Part shown: piece after piece, positions 1-12,897 of the stretch
Position numbering within the stretch: position 1 is the first letter of the stretch
Layout: the number at the start of each line of letters is the position of its first letter
From: Ustulina deusta
Taxonomy: Eukaryota; Ascomycota; Sordariomycetes; Xylariales; Xylariaceae
DNA: 64,000 nt
NCBI GenBank assembly: GCA_023159155.1
Contig: JAJNNX010000003.1
Coordinates: forward strand, 1,550,001-1,614,000
Direction: 5' to 3'
The notes under the pieces: generated by a model
What the model saw: the letters and a program-made list of their open reading frames with translations, nothing else
Told to the model about the DNA's origin: nothing
Databases searched by the model: none
Translations under genes and position numbers: made by a program

Positions 1-708
1 AACGGCCTCAAAGAGCTATTGTCGTCACCTTTCCCCTCTGAACATCTCCCCCCTCGTAGCTTCAAACTCGCTCTCGAGCTAGACTTTAGTATAGGTATCC
101 ACCGTTCGTAAGCAAGAGCCGTGACGTATCGAGATAATAAAGGAAAAAAAAAACAAAGATCCAATCCGGCCAATGCCAGCAATGGTCGTCGGAGTACCCG
201 GGCGGCGGCGCCCTTGATGGTGCTCCGGCTTGACGGCAACGCTACCGTGGTGTTGCGAACGACTCCGGCGCTCTGGTATATAGCCTCCGCAATCCCCCTG
301 TCATACGTGTCGAAACCGTATATTTTTCGTCCTTCGTTGGGTTCATCATGATACACATTACGGACAAGGAAGTGGGGTGGTGGTGAAAGTCCCGGGTTCG
401 TCTGTCAGAACGTACGTGTTCGGCCAGCCGGCCCCGCGTCGTTTCCATCGAGTTCGGTACAGTATACATTCGGCTCAACGGTCTGGTAGACACGATGGTA
501 ACACAATCCTTAGGTGATACTATATGCTCCAGAAAGTTCAGCCGTAGGTACTCGCACGTGTTGGAACGTGGTGGTGTGCAGAAACCCCGCGACAAGCATA
601 CGCCCTTACGGAATCCCGAACGACGGGCCGTGATAGGGCGTGGTTATACCTGGGCGGGTGCAGGAGAATGTAGAAAGATACGCTCGGGGTGTTTCGAAAC
701 CAGGTGAC
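1..708. other. intergenic, left edge
   Basis: No gene could be supported. Open frames in this stretch are short, lack recognisable domains and conflict with each other on the two strands. It is the 3' flank of the G-alpha gene that ends at 709. Confidence 0.6.
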
Positions 709-2111
709 TCACAGGATCAACTGCTTCAGGTTCCGTTGTATAATCATGTCTTGTACAGATGTCATGGTAATCTTCAGCAAATTCGTATCGGTGGCATTCG
801 TGAAGTGTCCATAGATTTCCTTCTCGGGATTCCGGTTTAGGGCCTTGAATTTGTCCATGAAGTACTTGCTTGCCTGCTTATGGTCATCGGCCGGGCCGCG
901 GTAATCGGTGAAGCCATAAGACGTGATTGGACTGGAAACCAACTTCTCCCTGAATAGATCCATCTTGTTCAAGAAGAGAATAAGCGCGGACTTGGCGAAC
1001 CAGTGGGAGTTCGCGATTGATTCCCAAAGCATCAGGGCTTCGTTCATTTGGTTCTGCATGGAGGTGTTAACACAAAATTTCCCGGCTGGGCTAGCGAGGA
1101 AAACAGCAGAAAATCTTCCACTTACGCCATCTTTGTCTTCTACAAGACACTGATCATAACCGCTGATGGCAACCAGAAACAACAAGCAGTTGACGTTCTC
1201 GAAGCAATGAATCCACTTCTTTCGCTCAGATCTTTGCCCACCAACGTCGAACATCCGGTATGTCAATTGCCCTAGATCGAAAACGGTCTCTGTGATGCCA
1301 GTTGTTCTTAATCGCGTTCGCAAGAGATCTTGGTCGGTCGGTATATAGTTCTTGTCCCATAGACGGTCTACGTCGTCGCAGAAACTTTCGGACATGTCAG
1401 CAACCAGGGCCAAACTCGCTGGGAGAGGGAGACGTACTACGCAATATTGTCGTGAAGGGCATATTCGTTACCCTTCAGGATGGCTTTCTGGACTCCGGCA
1501 TCCGCCCAGAGTGACTTGATCGGTTGGAGGTAGTCCTCGGGTAACGGATCCTCCGGCCCTATCTCTACGTCGACCAGGACTAGCTCTTTGTTTTTCTGTT
1601 GATTGTGACTCATCAGCTGCCTGCGACAATAATCCCACCTTCCCGATGACAGGATCGGGGAGCCACCAGTGAATGCGTCGTATAGCGCCATGACGACGCG
1701 GTTTGGACTAGACATACCTCGTTCTCCTTTCGTTCGAAATCAATTGCGTAATCTTCCATGGCGTCAAAGATGAGTCGCAAAGATTGGATGACATTAATTA
1801 GCACGACAGGCTTCCATTCTAGTTTCTCCGTTTTACTGAAGCCTTGGGCATATATCAATTTCATCTGCTTGAGAACAGTAGACTTGCCCGACTCGCCGGC
1901 ACCTGAACCAATGGTACAAGGTTAGATGATGCAATAGTACGAAGTGAGACACTGAGGCAGGAGAGCTCTCAGGAGCCGTGGAAAACTACGCACCGAGAAG
2001 AAGGAGTTTAACTTCTTTAGCCATGCGCTTTTCATCTTGCTTGATGACCTTGTCGAGCTCGCGCGAGCGAGCATCGCCCGCCTCGTCCGTCTTCCTGCTG
2101 CCAAAGCACAT
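709..2111 (-). CDS. gna-2: heterotrimeric G-protein alpha subunit, fungal group II (GNA-2/GanA/MagC class)
   Basis: This is a GTP-binding signalling subunit that couples plasma-membrane receptors to downstream effectors. I join five exons: 2111-1994, 1902-1718, 1595-1438, 1384-1126 and 1053-709, giving 354 residues, the usual family size. Visible motifs are the P-loop GAGESGKST at 40-48, switch-I RTTG near 180, DVGGQ at 200-204, NKMD at 269-272 and TNATDT near 325-330, where many G-alphas have TCATDT. The protein starts MCFGSR, so there is no Gly2 for myristoylation, although Cys2 could be palmitoylated. It ends NLKQLIL, so the pertussis-toxin cysteine at -4 is absent. Both ends fit group II rather than group I or III. 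The exon 3 acceptor is the least certain: a second in-frame site starting at 1616 would add seven residues, but a CTGAT branch sequence favours 1595. Confidence 0.94.
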
Positions 2112-2465
2112 TTTCTAGATACAGGGCGATCGGGGTCGCGGGGTCGTGTATAATAGGGGTTCAACGAATGAGGCTACGCGTGTCCGAGGGCCTCTGTGGA
2201 GCAGGGAGTGAACTTTGAGTTGAGTTGACTTGGGTCTGACCAAACTTAAATCGCGCCAATTTGCAACGTAATTCTCGAAGACCCTTCTTTCGCAACTAGG
2301 ACAGGATGGCCGGCCAGATATTGTATACAGCGGAGGGAGGACGCCTCGGTTGGCTCGGACGGGAGCGACAAGGTTCAGCTCTCGCACGAAAAGGGACGGT
2401 CCAAACGATCGGAGAGGTCGACTTGGGATACCTAGACAAATAAGGCTACGAGAAAAAACTGGCGC

Positions 2466-2510
2466 TGGAGCTGGAGCTAGAGCTAGAGCAGCAGCAAGCA
2501 GCAGCGGCAG
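2466..2510. repeat. GGAGCT / AGC low-complexity tract
   Basis: Imperfect hexamer and triplet repeats (GGAGCT, then GCA) lie about 360 bp upstream of the G-alpha start codon, within the probable promoter or 5' leader. Confidence 0.7.
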
Positions 2511-2884
2511 TGCTGGGGTTGGCTGTTGGGATGGGTTTGGAGTTGGTTTAGATGAGAGATAGTGTAGGTGATGGAAAGCCAGGTGGCTGGGTGGGTTTAG
2601 GGGAGGCCAAGTCGAATAGACAGCCCCGAGAGAGACCCTAAAGACCGGCGGGATAAAAACGCTATAAGCGACCGGCCTTGTGTTAATCGCAGTCTTAGTC
2701 CCTCGCGAGCCGTCTCTCTTTCTTGCTCGGTCAAGGTACCGGTGTGCCGATCTCAAGAATCAACAAGTTCATGCGATTGGGCTTTCGAAAGAGGGTCTTA
2801 GCTCCGAAGCCAAACCTGCCCTGCTCAGCGCGCTCTCGACAAGTGCTGCTGCGGATAAGGCTCGTAAGAATACTTAGGTAGGAT

Positions 2885-2910
2885 GAGCGAGCGAGCGAGC
2901 GAACGAGCGA
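2885..2910. repeat. GAGC tetranucleotide microsatellite
   Basis: Six or so consecutive GAGC/GAAC units in non-coding DNA about 0.8 kb upstream of the G-alpha start. Confidence 0.8.
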
Positions 2911-5900
2911 TTGGCGAAAGAGGAAGCTCTCAAGAAGAGGTACCAGGCGCAGCGAAAGGGCGGGTAACTCTTGAGGTGATAAATACCGTACCTTAGGTAA
3001 GGTTTGGTAAGTACCAAGGTAGGTGCTTTAGGTACCGTGCAGTCTCGCAGCTGCCGGAGTGCTCCTTGGAGCGAGTCTACGCAGTACTGCCCACAGGCGG
3101 TGGGCAAGTGGTTAGCGGGTATCTCCCTCAGTGCAGATACCTACATGAATACCCGAATAGGTACCTTAGGGTGCCACCACTATCTCCCTAGGTGCCTTAG
3201 CCTACCTTCTAGTGGAGTCCCGGCCGCTTCAGAGTTATTTTAAGTATTACTACACTAAGTACGTATTCGGCATTCCCAGCGCCCAGCCTAACGAGATTAG
3301 GCTGTAAATCCTACTCTGAGATGAAGCGCCATTACAGCAGCTAGGTAGGTGGTTCAAGTCCTACTGTTGTTGCGGATGCATCTCTATGCATGACTGGAAG
3401 GAATTGGAAAACAACTGAATCATTGCATACACTGTGAAACTCTAAGTGGTCATTGATAGATTGTAGGATAAACGACTTATAAAGGAAATATTCGCTTCCT
3501 TTACGCCACCCTTAAGTACTGTGGGTGGAGTGTACTGTAAAGGTGTCAGATATCGGTAGTGTGTGTACACTAGTTTAGTGTACCCAGTAGTGCACTCATG
3601 GTCGCTCGCTTCAAAGCCAGCCAACCAGAGGTGGTGGGCTACAGAAGGGCTCAGGCTACAGCTCCGGCAATGTTTCAGGGGTTTTTATACTATCTATTTA
3701 AGTAGGTATTGGCAAACAATTAAGTACTTATACACGATGGGGGGCTATCGAGGCCAATGTGAAAGGCATCCCAAATACAAGTAGGGAGGTGTTCTCCGAG
3801 GTCTGGTCGGTCGTGTCTTGTAATGTTTCAGTAGGCACTAACCATGACGAATGCCAGGGAAACACTGAGCCCCATATTCGTGCAGATGTAAGTAGTACAC
3901 CGTGCAGACTCTCCCTGTTCGCGTGTCGCTGCACAAGACTCAGCATGAAAATGCAAGCCTTGGCAAGCCAGGCTACTTATAGCATCCATGTGTGTTGCTC
4001 AAAGCCGAACCTCGTCAACCGTCGCCTAGTACGATAGTGTACTGTAGTGTACTCCTAGACTCTGATAAACACCACCAATGTTCATACACTAGTGGATGCC
4101 TCTAGCGCTAAAGAGTGCATTAGTTCTATCGAGGAAGAGGTGACCGGTTTGCGTTTTATCAGCCTTGCAGTCCGAAGCAGCGAGGCTCTAGAGACTCAGT
4201 GTATCGGTTTCCAACATCTACCTACCTAGGTAGTTCAACGCCCCTCGTAAACTTGTGATATACCTGGTCTACAATGGCCAAGTTTCTCCCTCCCCAGTCC
4301 GTATGTTGCCAGCATTGCGTAGCATCGACATTCACTCAAACAGTGGATATTTATAAAGCCAACAAAAAGGTACTCGTTTCCCATGTTGTCAATATCGAAG
4401 CACGAGTGAGGCAAATAAATTCTTATCTCAAGATGTAAGCTAGCTAAGTCAACTGCGGGCGTGCGGCATACTCCAATCAAGATGCTCATCTTCAAATGTC
4501 GACAAAGCCTCATGAGAACGCTACTTATGTAGGTTTTCAGGGCCACTAACAAGCACGGATGTACATGCACTACCGGAATCTACTATGTAGACTCCATGTT
4601 AGAATAATCCACAAAATCTAGAACGAGGCACAACTTACAGTATAAGGGTCCTATGCAGTTAACCTAAGACTGTCTAATTAAGCTCGAGTTCCGAGATCCT
4701 AGATAATGTAGATGCCTTTTGATCTCTTCGCGTATTGGACTCCTATTCCCAGGACCTCCCTTATATTGCCTTATAGTATAGTATGAGTTGCGTATGGCCT
4801 TGGTTCCGAGGCTCGTTTACGAATTATATGTACACAAGATTCTACGCCATAGTACCTAAAGTACAGACGATAGCCTGTATGCTATAATGGGGGGCCACAA
4901 TTGAAATTTACACAAACATCCACGCAGCCCCTGAATCGTGCTTAGGCGAGGGGATTTTGCCGTTGTGCCTCAGCTGCCGTATAACTTGCTTGTATTACGG
5001 GGTTTTAGGCGGGACTTGAAAAACACTCGGTGAAGTAGGCAATGCGCCCGGAAGGACTAGGTACGCAGTAATACTACTACTGCCTGCGTCAAAAAAAGGC
5101 CGCCGCGAGAGATGGAGGCAGAGAAAAGAGAGAAAAGGAACGCCTGATGAGCAATGATGACCCCCAGGCGCACACATGCTACCCTGACGTCGCATCATCT
5201 CTACTCTCGCCCAGGTTGTGCCCACCCCTCCGCCCCAGGAATTGGCACGATGCTTGTGTGTGGAGACGAGAGACGAAGGCTAGTCTTGGTCTGGGTCCTG
5301 GTCTAGTCCTGTCAGCGCGCCGCACCAATTCACCCGAGCCATGCGTCTCTTTCAAGCCGGTCGCCTTTTCTGTAACGTAGTGGATGGACCAAGAGCTCCT
5401 TCAAATCCACCCTAACTTAACTAGAGGCTAGAACCTGGGTACAGTGGGTACTCGATCGGTTTTCAACTCCATCATCATGACTAAGTATTTTTTGCCAGGT
5501 TCTTCGGTGCCGGATCCTCACCCTATACATTGGAGGTATATCTATCCCAGGTTACACCACTGCGCATAGCCACGATACACGGGTTCTGTACACCAGATAA
5601 ACACTCTACACTTACAGAAACCCCTTGCTAGAAATAGCGTTTGATACACCTTGTGGCGTAAGTAATTGGCCTATAAGGGGCAAAAGTACCCTTCTACACT
5701 AGGGTCCCCGGTTAGAAAGGGCTTGTGGATGAGTACACAGTACAGTACAGTACTATCTACACTACCCGGGCGGACATGCGTGACACAAGGACATGGTGGC
5801 CCGCCGCTAGGTAGTGTACATAGATCTTGAGCAGAAAAACGTGGCCGATCATATTGCGTGATTTTATTGGCGCCTCGTGGTGGGGAGGATGGAAACAAGA

Positions 5901-6411
5901 TCCGATAACATGATGGAGAACTGCCAATCGTAATCGCTGTTGTTGTTCATGTCAGCTTACATCCTGGCTCCATCATAGAGTACTGACTGACCTATGTGCG
6001 TACGAGTAAGGTAAGGTCTTGAGAAACAGTGCCGCATAGCATACTACCTATACCTCCCTATCGCATAGTGTAGGTAGTCGGGAGCCGACAATGGGTACAT
6101 GGCCACCACCTCCATCATCTCCTACCTGTATAGGAGATGCCATCAGAAGAAGAGAGGAGAGTCCAAAGCAACGAATAGCGACGGCACCCGGGAAAAAATG
6201 CCAATTCAGCAAGCCTCCCACATGGCTTGCAGAAATGTTCAGAACCACGCTGATAGGCTTTATCTGCATGTGGCAAACAGCAGGGTAGAATGAGCCTATC
6301 ACCGGTCGGCTATGGGAAGCCGTGATCAATGAATTTTGGTCTTTGCGGATTAAGGCTTGGAATCCCGCGAGCCTGCCTTTCGTTCTCTCTTCTTTCTTCT
6401 TTTTCTCCTTG

Positions 6412-6488
6412 TTCTTCTTCTTCTTCTTCTTCTTCTTTTTTTTTCTAAAATTTAAAAATAAATAAATAATAATAAATAAAAATAAAAA
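6412..6488. repeat. TTC microsatellite followed by A+T-rich tract
   Basis: A run of TTC triplets passes into a T homopolymer and then an AAAT/AAT-rich stretch. On the minus strand it creates a spurious lysine run inside a 213-codon open frame. Confidence 0.85.
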
Positions 6489-7819
6489 CCATCTACCTTT
6501 AGCGTAGTTACATAGTACTTGCACGACTCCGATACATCCGCCAACGTTCCGGGGAAGAGAAGGGAGGGGAGGACAAAAACGAACCACGTTTTCTTCAGCG
6601 CCTACGACATAGTAAGTACTAAGTACTATAAGTAGAAGGAAGAATAAACGTTGAAGGCGTTGAGACTGTGTGACGGCACCTGGGAACAAGGACTGACTGT
6701 CTGTAGGATGTACCCAAGATTGGAGGATAGCGGTACATTACGCAAGGCCATGGTGGAATGGCCGGCCATCGCGGCCGTAGCGTACCTTAGTGTATCCTCC
6801 ACGGTTTGTGCTGTCCGGTACCCAATGCCATGCCTGCGGCCCTACATATACACGACCACGCGAAACTGGCGGTAACTATTATTATACACGTGTATATTGC
6901 GGCTAGTGTTGAGCAGATCTGCAAGGTTATTGACGGCCAGCCAATAACTCACATCATCAAGCAATACCCGGGCAATATTCCCGTTCCGCACCCTCCCCAT
7001 GTATCCTTGGTAGATAGACGACCTGCCTGCACTACATACCGCCACGAGAGAATGCGCCCATCCATCCACGAGAATAAGGAATTCAATAGTACCTAGAAAA
7101 CAACAACGGCGGCGGAGATGGCTAGCGCCTTTAGCCCCCCCGTCCGCATTTGCAGTGCCGCACACCCATCATCTAATGTACACGATGTATACGACCTACT
7201 AGTATACTAGGTTAGGAGACAAGGAAGACAAACCACCAGGCAAACCCAACGGATACGACTGTACCATCAGCAGTCATCGTGTAGTGTACATAAGGGTAAG
7301 GAATAAGCAGCACCCAAGCAAGGGAGAACAACTTTGCCGTGCGCCCCGTTCCTCTCGAATCAGCATTAAATCCTCGCTCCTCTTCTTCCTCTACACTACT
7401 ACTACCCTTTTTTTTTTCTCTTCGTCTGTTTGCTCTGGTCTCCATCCACGATACAACCTCGAATATCCCCAACAAATTCTCAGGTCAAACTACCTACCCT
7501 ACCTAGTGTACGTTACCTATGCCCCCTCCCCCCCCTCCCCTCCCCTCCCCCTCTAATAATATAATAATAGGTGATATTAATACGACTGTACACACATACG
7601 GACGGAGTCTTGGATGCGAACGCGCATACTGTAACGGTCCCATACTAGTACCTAAGTGTGTGTGCACTAGGTATACATACTACTTACGTCGCCTCTCAGC
7701 ACGTTGACACACTACCTACCTACACCTTCCCACGTGCGGCTCTCTTGGTCGGAACCAGGGTCGGGGCAATACAAAACAAGTCGACAGAGGCATCTATCTA
7801 ACTGTAAGGTCATCGCACA

Positions 7820-7892
7820 TTTTCTTTCTTTCTTTCTTTCTTTCTTTCTCTCTTTCTCTCTTTTCTTTCTTTTCTTCCTCTCCCCTCCCCCG
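7820..7892. repeat. TTTC microsatellite
   Basis: A pure pyrimidine tract, first (TTTC)n and then degenerate CT/TTCC, in non-coding DNA. Confidence 0.85.
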
Positions 7893-7976
7893 CAGAATCA
7901 AGGGCTAGGCAGACAAACAGACGGCAAGGGACTTCGCGCATAGCCCTACGAGAATGACCTGCCCTTCAGCACGGAG

Positions 7977-7992
7977 GTATGTATGTATGTAT
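7977..7992. repeat. GTAT tetranucleotide repeat
   Basis: Four GTAT units in non-coding DNA, just left of the long inverted repeat at 8032-8071. Confidence 0.75.
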
Positions 7993-8031
7993 CCACGTTC
8001 GTGGGTCCCAACCTTACAAAAAAAACCTACA

Positions 8032-8071
8032 TATGTACCTAACCTACCTACATATGTAGGTTAGGTACATA
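8032..8071. repeat. perfect 16-bp inverted repeat with 8-nt loop
   Basis: Arms at 8032-8047 and 8056-8071 are exact reverse complements and flank the 8-nt spacer at 8048-8055. The arms are built from the ACCTA/TAGGT words scattered through the region. It could form a cruciform or an RNA hairpin; no gene is attached to it. Confidence 0.85.
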
Positions 8072-8314
8072 GGTAGGTAGGTATATGTTATTCTTGTCGT
8101 TCCAGCCCCCAAGAATGACCCGACGGGTTGTCGGGGCTCGTTGCTTCTTATTATTCTGTATAGGTAGCGTGCGTGGAAGACGGAAGAAGCAGATGGGTGA
8201 GTAAGTAGGTAAGTAAGTATATGGAGGCGAGGAGAGCCAAGATAAGCAGATAGTAGCGTCGGCACCGAAGAGCAGGTAGATACCTACCTAGGTAAGCAGA
8301 GGTAAGTAGGTAAA

Positions 8315-8340
8315 TAAAATAAAATAAAATAAAATAAAAT
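8315..8340. repeat. AAAAT pentanucleotide microsatellite
   Basis: Five consecutive AAAAT units in non-coding DNA. Confidence 0.85.
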
Positions 8341-9076
8341 TGGCCTCAAACATCGGGTCGATGGACTGCGACCCGACGAAACGAAAAAATCGGCCTTGCT
8401 TTCGGCTTTACGTTTTCAGCTCGATAGAGAAATGCGACATACCGGTACCGCACGTCGCAACAAGCAGCACACGTTGTTGTACAGTCCCACCTTCTCTTGT
8501 CAGGCTGGCCTATGGACGCTGCTTTTATGTACGATGGGGTGGTCTTGCATGACAAGAATCAAACTGGAAGTCTGTGATCTACATAGGTACACTCACTCAC
8601 TATTCACCGGGCAGCCAGGCGGCTTGGCGCTTTCATATAGACACATCCTCCATTCTTATATAGCCCCGGCATTTCATGACTCATGGCTCAAGTAGATACT
8701 ATGTACTCTGTTTCTAAGAATTTGGGTCTTCCATGATGTTGGTGGTGCCGAACGAGGAAGGCTGCAGGGAATGAAAGCCCGCCAGTTGAATCTCTTACCT
8801 ACTGGTAGGTATTTCCTACCCAGGAATCGAAAGCCGCAGAAAGCCAAGAAGCCTATCCGCCCAAGCCTCGCCAGTCCAGCTTCCGCTGTCAGCCACGTGA
8901 TCGCTTGCACGAGCATGTTCTCTGCGACGTCACGAAATTGGGATTTGAGAGCCCAGGTATTCAATTGACCATTGGCTAATAATGCTTATCCGGCTATTCC
9001 CGTACATCATATTAATAAATTCTGAAGCATACCCACGCCCGCAATGCTCATTTGTCACCGTTTCGCGCATTCTGTA

Positions 9077-12000
9077 CTACCTTCCAATGTTCTTGGATAA
9101 TTTCTTCTCTTCAATCTGTTCAAGGTCCTTCTTCTTGTGGAAATGGGGTGCGACTTCATTCAACCACTGCGGACGGACGGGCATGCAACTTCGCATGTAC
9201 TCCTTATTTGTCAACACCAGTTCATAGTAAATGACTGTCTTCTCGGGCGGATCTGACTTCATGAGGACAGAGCTAGGGTGGATATAAACGGTGGTATTAT
9301 TCTTGAGTGTCCGGTAACTGTCGCCGCCGCGTTGCAGCCGAGCAGCGTTCGGAAAGAAGCCGGCTGTCAAGGCCTTTTGGATAGGCTCAAGGTTGGAGGC
9401 GCCGCAAGACGAAGGGGCTACCTCGACGCGCTCACACAATTTGGCCAGCTGGTCTCGAACGTCACGCGCACGGGTAAGGGAGCGTTGTTGCAAGAAATTC
9501 TCCCGTGCCCAGACTGGCGAAAAATCGCTGTCGACCCATTGATTCCAGATATTCAACAGAGTTAAATGATCGCCTCCATCCTTGACCGTAAATCGATTAC
9601 GCGCACTGTCGGCATGGATTTTCTTATCTTTTGGTCGGAAGAAGAGCGCGGAAGCTTCACTGAGCGTGGCAACGATAGATAGAACCTCATCGACGCACTT
9701 GAATTTGTCGGCGGCCAGAACAGCTTTAGCAAGCATGGGGTCGGTGGGAAACTCGGCCATCTGGCGGCCAACCTTGGTAAGTTCACCCTTGTGGTTGAGA
9801 GCCTGAAGTGCAAATAGCTGGTTCAAAGCTCCTATTAGAGATTCGGTAGGAGGTGGATCCATGAACTCAAACTCCAGAAGCTGGTTGATACCGAGCGACT
9901 TCAGCTGCAGAACAACACCGTTGAGATTTGTCCGTTGGATCTCGGGTGTGGTCGACTCGTCCATTTCATTCATATATGCGAACCTAGTATAAAGTCGAAA
10001 GCATTTGCCAGGACCCACACGTCCCGCACGACCGCTGCGTTGATTCGCCGAAGCCCGCGAGCAAGGAACAACAACCAGGTTCGACATACCTGTCGCTGGG
10101 TTATAAACGTTCTCCTTGACATAACCAGGGTCGATGACATAGGTGATGCCATCGATCGTCAAACTTGTTTCCGCAATGTTAGTAGCGAGGACGACCTTAC
10201 GGGCATTCTCAGGTGTTGGCTCAAAAATCTTGGATTGCAGATCTGAAGGAAGATTGGCGTAAATAGGACAAATGATGAGCTCCTTTACACGGTTTCCAAG
10301 CTTCCTAGCAGTATCAGTCAACTGTTGTTCGGCCGCTTCGATCTCGTCCTGACCAGTGAGAAATACTAAGATATCTCCTCTCCCTTGGGTTGTGTGGATC
10401 TGAAAGATGGTTGTGATCGCCGCAGTTAAGTAATTTGCCTCGGGTGCTGGTGTGTAGTAGATATCGACGGGATATCGCCGACCTGGAATATTGAAAATGG
10501 GAGCGTCGTCAAAGTATTTCGCAAACTTCTCCGCATTCATGGTAGCTGAAGAGATAAGAAGTTTCAGATCTGGCCGCTCTCTTGCCAGATCCTTCACCAA
10601 GGCTAGTAGGATATCGGTATGAACCGTCCGTTCGTGGGCCTCGTCAATCATAAGGGCTGAGTATCCGGCAAGATCGGGTTCCGTCATGAACTCTCGTAGC
10701 AGCATGCCGTCGGTCATGTACTTTAGTATGGTTTTGTCGCTAGTGTTATCTTCAAATCGTATCGAATAGCCCACTTCATTCCCAACCTTGACTCCCATCT
10801 CCTCAGCTACACGCGCTGCTACACTCATAGCAGCGACTCGCCTAGGCTGTGTGCAGCCAACCTTGAGACCATCCTTTGTATATCCCGCTTCGTGTAGGTA
10901 TTGAGGTAGCTGCGTAGTTTTACCACTACCAGTCTCACCCACGAGAACCAAGATCTGGTATTGCTCGATAGCGGCGATGAATTCATCCCGATACTTGTAT
11001 ATGGGAAGGCTTTTACGCGTCTCCTGTATTGACAAGGCCCTCTTTTCCGCCGCCTCAATCTGTGCCTCGAGAAATCTTTGTTCTTGGGTCAATTGCTTGC
11101 CTTCACCAGCCAATGTTGATCCTAAGTTCCATTGTATGTACTGTTCAGGATCGAGGACTGGGGCATAATCACCCTCGTCCTCTCGCTCAGCCCTGTTGAT
11201 TTGGGCTTTCGCCTTCTGGGTCTGTTCTCGCTCCCATTCGTCATGTTCTGTGACGAACTTCTCATGTCCGTATTCATCTCGCTCAACATAGCGCTGGTAC
11301 AAGGCCTCTTCCTTTCTTTTCTTGTCAATCTTGCCTTTCTCTGTGATGTAATCTTCAGGCATGTAGTAGCCGTCTCGGTGGTCATCGATTCGCAACCGCT
11401 CTTCAGCAAGCCGTAGGATTTCTCGGTTCTTGGCGAATTCAGCCTTCTCCTTTTCTGACAGGCGGACGCCGCTTCGCAGTTCGGCTGTTTCTTCAGCTAC
11501 CTGCTTGCGCAGCAATGCCAGTCGTTCCGCTTCTCGCTTTTTCAGGTAATCCTGCCGGGAGCGCTCTCGCAGGTCGGGCATCGTGGCTCGATTGGCAGCT
11601 ATTTCATCAGCTAGACGTTGGCGCTCTCTTTCAGCCCTGCCCTCAGTCTTGGTGGATTTGCCCTGATCGCGTTCTTTCAGCCGTCGCGAGAACGCTTCTC
11701 TTTCAGCCCTATCCTTGGCTATGTCGGAATCTGCGCCATCCTCATCTTCCGCTCCGTCGTCGCGACTCAGCTTCACCCGTTTCGGGGCAGACTCCTGGAA
11801 CTCGGGCTCGTCCACGCGTTCATCTCCGGATGGGGTGGGCTCCGGTTCTTCGTCGCCCCAGCGATCGTCATAATCACCGTCACCATGCTTCCGTATTGAC
11901 TTGGACTTCTTCGTGTGGGTGTCTCTGCGCGGCGAGCGGTTCCGGCTAGGGCTTCGGTGGCGACGGCGGTGGTCGCGGTCGCGGTCGCGGTCTCGGTCGC

Positions 12001-12094
12001 GCTCATCACGCCTCCGAGATTTGGATTTCGTTTCGACTTTCTGCGGGCCAACCTCCTCTTCGTCCATGGGGACAAAGGCATATCGCTTGCTCAT
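9077..12094 (-). CDS. prp2: pre-mRNA-splicing DEAH-box ATP-dependent RNA helicase, Prp2/Cdc28/DHX16 type
   Basis: This 1005-residue protein comes from a single exon. In the family, Prp2 acts in the nucleus on the activated spliceosome just before the first catalytic step, using ATP to remodel it. Helicase motifs are clear: GETGSGKT at 386-393, DEAH at 484-487, SAT at 516-518, [10 protein letters not shown] at 638-647 and QRSGRAGR at 685-692. The winged-helix/HA2 and OB-fold regions follow, up to about residue 960. The N-terminal ~160 residues are charged and contain RD dipeptides (about 33-41) and an RS-like stretch (about 43-57). A central charged helical region (about 180-300) fits the DHX16/Cdc28 architecture better than Prp22 or Prp43. 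The start is the first ATG of the frame. The lack of introns stands out beside the intron-containing neighbours. Transcription diverges from the Scj1 gene across about 800 bp. Confidence 0.97.
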   Translation of the reverse strand: MSKRYAFVPMDEEEVGPQKVETKSKSRRRDERDRDRDRDRDHRRRHRSPSRNRSPRRDTHTKKSKSIRKHGDGDYDDRWGDEEPEPTPSGDERVDEPEFQESAPKRVKLSRDDGAEDEDGADSDIAKDRAEREAFSRRLKERDQGKSTKTEGRAERERQRLADEIAANRATMPDLRERSRQDYLKKREAERLALLRKQVAEETAELRSGVRLSEKEKAEFAKNREILRLAEERLRIDDHRDGYYMPEDYITEKGKIDKKRKEEALYQRYVERDEYGHEKFVTEHDEWEREQTQKAKAQINRAEREDEGDYAPVLDPEQYIQWNLGSTLAGEGKQLTQEQRFLEAQIEAAEKRALSIQETRKSLPIYKYRDEFIAAIEQYQILVLVGETGSGKTTQLPQYLHEAGYTKDGLKVGCTQPRRVAAMSVAARVAEEMGVKVGNEVGYSIRFEDNTSDKTILKYMTDGMLLREFMTEPDLAGYSALMIDEAHERTVHTDILLALVKDLARERPDLKLLISSATMNAEKFAKYFDDAPIFNIPGRRYPVDIYYTPAPEANYLTAAITTIFQIHTTQGRGDILVFLTGQDEIEAAEQQLTDTARKLGNRVKELIICPIYANLPSDLQSKIFEPTPENARKVVLATNIAETSLTIDGITYVIDPGYVKENVYNPATGMSNLVVVPCSRASANQRSGRAGRVGPGKCFRLYTRFAYMNEMDESTTPEIQRTNLNGVVLQLKSLGINQLLEFEFMDPPPTESLIGALNQLFALQALNHKGELTKVGRQMAEFPTDPMLAKAVLAADKFKCVDEVLSIVATLSEASALFFRPKDKKIHADSARNRFTVKDGGDHLTLLNIWNQWVDSDFSPVWARENFLQQRSLTRARDVRDQLAKLCERVEVAPSSCGASNLEPIQKALTAGFFPNAARLQRGGDSYRTLKNNTTVYIHPSSVLMKSDPPEKTVIYYELVLTNKEYMRSCMPVRPQWLNEVAPHFHKKKDLEQIEEKKLSKNIGR

Positions 12095-12897
12095 CCCTGC
12101 GATCTACTGCCAACAGCGACAGCGAAGATATTCCGGATAGGCGAAGGAGAAAAAGAAGAAGGACATGAACAAGTATTAGCTCAGAAGCTGTAAACCCAAT
12201 TTACAGAGGGGCGGAGTCTCGAAATCTGAATACAGACAGCACGAGATAGCGTTCCCGGTCAGCAAAACATCTAGCGCAAGAATACCCATGCCAGTCTGAC
12301 TCGGATACCGCCTCGTGCAATTATTTGGCGGCAGTCCGAAATGGATAGGTAACCAAATAGACAGGAGTATCTACAGATGGCCAGGCTGCCCGAGAACTCG
12401 GATAGAATCTGTAGGTTGGGTAGTCCAACAGCAATACCAGTGTACATACCTCGACAGGATCTAGCTTTGAACCGACAGGCGTGACAGGGCAGTCGTTCAG
12501 ACAGACATGCCCACTTTCGTCCATTTCAGAGCGCTCAAGCCAATCAAAAATAGGCAAGCTGCCGAGATGGAGTCTATTCCTCTTAGCGCGGAATTTCTTA
12601 TCTTATCTCACTCCATTTTCTGGAGCTCGGGATGGTACAGCAGGCATTGTACATGTTAACACGTAGACATGGTGGTGTTCTTAGGCGACAGATACTCAAG
12701 TCCCAAGTCTTATAGACGATAAAGGTAGCAGCATCTACCATTGGATTTAACAGTGCAATTGGCAACGCGCTGTTCGCATTTCCAAATTGCTCCGTTTGTA
12801 TTGTGTCCGCATTTCTGCGTCTCGCCACAGTTCCAAACATCTTGTCCCAAAAGAACAAGAGGTAATCCAAGGCCCGTGGTGTTGCTCGTGAACCACT
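12095..12897. promoter_or_regulatory. divergent promoter region, prp2 / scj1
   Basis: 803 bp between the start codons of two divergently transcribed genes, so both promoters must lie here. I saw no clear TATA box or other element that I can name. Confidence 0.6.

Larger units (their letters stand above)
2112..9076. other. gene-free, microsatellite-rich intergenic region
   Basis: About 7 kb between two minus-strand genes. It holds the G-alpha promoter (right-hand side of that gene) and the 3' flank of the Prp2 helicase. It is packed with simple repeats and short palindromic words of the types CCTACCTAGGTAGG and TAGTGTAC. The longest open frames (for example 2115-2756 minus and 6048-6689 minus) are low-complexity and show no domain. 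I saw no tRNA or transposon open frame. Confidence 0.6.

Noticed and set aside
1596..1616. Alternative G-alpha exon 3 acceptor at 1617, giving a 361-residue protein
   Set aside because: Seven residues longer than the usual family length, and the CTGAT branch sequence lies just after it, which favours the acceptor at 1596.
2115..2756. 213-codon minus-strand open frame upstream of the G-alpha start
   Set aside because: Covers microsatellite DNA, no domain, and overlaps the promoter and 5' leader of the real gene.
3345..3370. GGTTCAAGTCC, resembling a tRNA B box
   Set aside because: The flanks do not form a T-arm stem and no A box or acceptor stem is present. Similar GGTTCGATTC strings at about 32705, 56772 and 63278 fail for the same reason.
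6048..6689. 213-codon minus-strand open frame with a lysine run
   Set aside because: Held open by the TTC/T-rich repeat at 6412-6488; no conserved feature.
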